A DNA stretch of 64,000 nucleotides from an uncultured Prevotellaceae bacterium (GTDB taxonomy: Bacteria > Bacteroidota > Bacteroidia > Bacteroidales > Bacteroidaceae): the NCBI GenBank assembly GCA_902792635.1, contig CADBAG010000002.1, positions 64,918 through 128,917 of the forward strand, read 5' to 3'. A program made the position numbers and the translations under genes. The notes beneath the pieces were generated by a model. That model was not told the DNA's origin. It saw only the letters and a program-made list of their open reading frames with translations, and searched no databases. Below are positions 62,235 through 64,000 of this stretch, piece after piece (within the stretch, counting starts at the first letter, position 1; every line of letters starts with the position of its first letter).

Positions 62235-63119
62235 TTAGTTATTCACAAACTTGACGTCACGGATGAAGTCTGTACCAGCACCAAAAGATCCCGCACTGAC
62301 ACTATGGTTCCAAACCAACACGAACATCTTGCTTGCAGACAGATAACCACCGAAGGTATTCTTGTTTACATCGTCTACATACTTCGACTCATCATTGGTT
62401 TCAGCAGCCCAAGCATAACTTACCATTCCGTAGGTTTGATAAGAGAAGCCAGCCTGTACTTTAGATGCTTCGCTACCATCGGAATTGACCATTTCGAACT
62501 CCTGCTTGTCACCGGTCTCCTTGTTCCACTTAAAGAAGAAGTTATAACCAGAAACACCATCGATAGACTCGAACAAGTTCTTGATACGATAAACATCCAG
62601 AGCGGGAGAATATTCAATCGTGACAGGCCACTGTGTACCCGTGAAGAACTCCTCATCGTATGTACCAGTAGCGACGGTCTCATAGTCTTCCTTCACTACC
62701 TCCACTTTGTAGGTGTTCACCTCACCGTTGTTCTTCTTGTAAGAGTTGGTGTAGCTCTCAGGAATGCGGATAACGAAGTCATAATCTGAGTTTAACTTCA
62801 TATCCGAACTCGGAGTAACAGTGAGTGTTGCCAATGAGTCACCAGCAGCGAAGTCAACATTCTCAGGCACTGTCCAACCTTCGGGAACAGAAACTTTCTC
62901 GACAGGTACAGTGAGCGTACCGGAAGTAGTGTGACGGTTGAGCACAACATCGAAGGTTGTTGCAGTCTTTGCCATCACGGGGTTAGAATAAGACTGGAAG
63001 GTGACATCGTTGGCACCTGCAGCAGCTCCCGGTGTATAGTCATCGTCGTCACTGCAAGAAGCCAGCGACAGAGCGCCGACAAACAGAGCACCGACAACAA
63101 ATAATTTATCTATTCTCAT
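62235..63119 (-). CDS. Surface lipoprotein of a SusC/SusD-type locus
   Basis: This 294-residue lipoprotein has lipobox LASC (Cys22) followed by SDDDDY, a strong acidic surface-export signal. The N-terminal part (about 35-130) is an immunoglobulin-like beta-sandwich rich in Thr/Val (TFDVVLNRHTTSGTLTVPVEKV in pieces). The rest (about 150-294) has aromatic-rich strands (YNFFFKWNKETG, FVLVWNHSVSAG). It follows the SusD-type gene by 37 bp, the place of a SusE-like or other surface glycan-binding protein. Its ligand is unknown. Confidence 0.78.
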   Translation of the reverse strand: MRIDKLFVVGALFVGALSLASCSDDDDYTPGAAAGANDVTFQSYSNPVMAKTATTFDVVLNRHTTSGTLTVPVEKVSVPEGWTVPENVDFAAGDSLATLTVTPSSDMKLNSDYDFVIRIPESYTNSYKKNNGEVNTYKVEVVKEDYETVATGTYDEEFFTGTQWPVTIEYSPALDVYRIKNLFESIDGVSGYNFFFKWNKETGDKQEFEMVNSDGSEASKVQAGFSYQTYGMVSYAWAAETNDESKYVDDVNKNTFGGYLSASKMFVLVWNHSVSAGSFGAGTDFIRDVKFVNN

Positions 63120-63156
63120 GATTATTCTATTTGTATGTTATAGTGAATATATCCTA

Positions 63157-64000
63157 TTAGTCAGTCACACCATCGCGCAGGTTGCCGTTCTGACCTGCAA
63201 CTGGCAGTGCACCACCCTCGTTATCAACGATACTGAGGTTGTTATCCAGCTCGCCCTGCGGGAAGCGCATGTTGAGCCAACCGTCGTCAGCAGCGATGTT
63301 AAACTGATAAGCAGCTGGGAAGTTGTTTTCCACACCCTGATGGAAACGCACGATAGGCTTGCCCAGACGCTTTGCATCCGGAGTGAAGAAGCCCTCGCCC
63401 CAAAGTTCGACACGACGCTGGAACCAGATCTCGTCAACGAGTGAAAGGTTACGGCCGTTGATGTCATAGCTCGGATCACGATATGTCTTCACGAAGTTGG
63501 TAAGGATCTCGCGAGCCTTAGACTCATTGCCGCTGCGTGCATAACCTTCTGCAGCGATGAGATACATCTCCTCAATACGCATCAAGGGGAAGTCACTCAT
63601 GTTCGTAGTGTTACCTACACCGTTCTTCATACCGAACTTGATAGAAGTGTAAGGTTCCAAAGCGACCTTACTACCATCGGAGGTTGTGAAGTCAGCAATC
63701 TCATCACCGGTAGCTGTTTTTCCATCCGCAGTCCAAGTGAGATTAGCCCAGTTAGGAGAATGCTTCTTGGCATCCAGCCACCAGCCCTTACGCACGTCAG
63801 TAGAAGGGATCTTATCATAGAGGAGCTTGTTGATAACCGGAGTGTTACCAGTTGCAGCAGCATAACCGTCGCCCGAGAAAGGACTGATCCAAGAAGATGC
63901 ACTCTGATAGTTAGCGTTCGTGTGATCCTGTGCATCAGCCTCTGTGCGCAGTGCGCCCCAGATCCAAGCATGACCATCACCGCTCGTAGCATCATCAAAG
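63157..64000 (-). CDS. SusD/RagB-family lipoprotein, C-terminal part
   Basis: The frame is open to the right edge, so only about 280 C-terminal residues are present; the first ATG is outside. SusD features are the TPR-like helix PLMRIEEMYLIAAEGYARSG with ESKAREILTNFVKTYRD, the stretch LVDEIWFQRRVELWGEG (the Bacteroidetes RRVELxGEG-type motif) and VRFHQGVENNFPAAYQFN. Inside the window the upstream frame reads WIWGALRTEADAQ and SSWISPFSGDGYAAATGN. A SusC gene is expected further upstream, outside the window. The target glycan cannot be told. Confidence 0.9.
   Translation of the reverse strand, partial: FDDATSGDGHAWIWGALRTEADAQDHTNANYQSASSWISPFSGDGYAAATGNTPVINKLLYDKIPSTDVRKGWWLDAKKHSPNWANLTWTADGKTATGDEIADFTTSDGSKVALEPYTSIKFGMKNGVGNTTNMSDFPLMRIEEMYLIAAEGYARSGNESKAREILTNFVKTYRDPSYDINGRNLSLVDEIWFQRRVELWGEGFFTPDAKRLGKPIVRFHQGVENNFPAAYQFNIAADDGWLNMRFPQGELDNNLSIVDNEGGALPVAGQNGNLRDGVTD

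Overview
The window looks like a chromosomal segment of a gut or rumen Bacteroidota, most likely Prevotella in the broad sense. The reasons are SusC/SusD-type glycan uptake genes, lipoproteins with acidic residues after the lipid-modified cysteine, a Bacteroidetes-type dcw cluster (FtsL-like protein, PASTA-type FtsI, YqeY after FtsZ), the paired acyltransferases of glycine-lipid synthesis, and many promoters of the TTTG-N19/20-TAnnTTTG class. I see no prophage, insertion sequence, plasmid gene or CRISPR array.

Layout. Positions 1-6224 (minus) hold a starch-utilisation-like operon: susC, susD, a susE-like gene and the first codons of a susF-like lipoprotein. A GH13 alpha-amylase (6955-8985) diverges from it, followed by a GH53 endo-galactanase (9491-10816). 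tRNA-Phe and tRNA-Pro follow. Positions 11.7-20.6 kb (minus) carry a DUF4252 protein, a helix-hairpin-helix protein, two tandem Na+-dependent NSS transporters, a CYTH protein, a small membrane protein, prfB and an acyl-CoA ligase. Positions 20.7-28.0 kb hold an ArgE-like deacylase, an envelope operon (dut, TPR protein, DUF4292 lipoprotein, EnvC-like protein) and a dGTPase. Positions 28.0-29.9 kb hold glsA-glsB. Positions 30.5-46.4 kb hold the cell-wall and division cluster rsmH-ftsL-ftsI-murE-mraY-murD-ftsW-murG-murC-ftsQ-ftsA-ftsZ-yqeY. Then come a Dcu-type dicarboxylate transporter, recO, tRNA-Glu, rpsT, gyrB, a rhamnosidase-N-domain-like protein, an AraC regulator, a DUF3109 protein, ung, an SGNH hydrolase, an M6 metalloprotease with a DMT transporter and an AAA/PD-(D/E)XK protein, and finally the tail of a second SusD-type locus.

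The most unusual content is non-coding. Five intergenic gaps carry copies of a ~245-270 bp element made of nested hairpins around a 22-26 bp central inverted repeat. Copy C differs from the others in both central arms in a way that keeps the pairing. Next to these elements, and also upstream of the dcw operon, lie short tandem arrays. Four unrelated-looking arrays share a period of exactly 22 bp and one has a period of 18 bp. Other small palindromic elements resemble MITEs, and an inverted pair brackets prfB.

The second notable point is at the head of the dcw operon. Three 10-bp-spaced TGG(G/C)G boxes of the MraZ operator type sit on the promoter, but mraZ itself is reduced to an 18-codon remnant. 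It keeps a start like MRFLGNI and an ATGA overlap with rsmH, while the rest of the gene is missing.

Several long ORF starts were moved downstream because a -7 promoter box lies on or after the nominal non-ATG start codon. This applies to the acyl-CoA ligase, dgt, glsA and the AAA protein. All family assignments come from reading the translated sequences; no database search was run.
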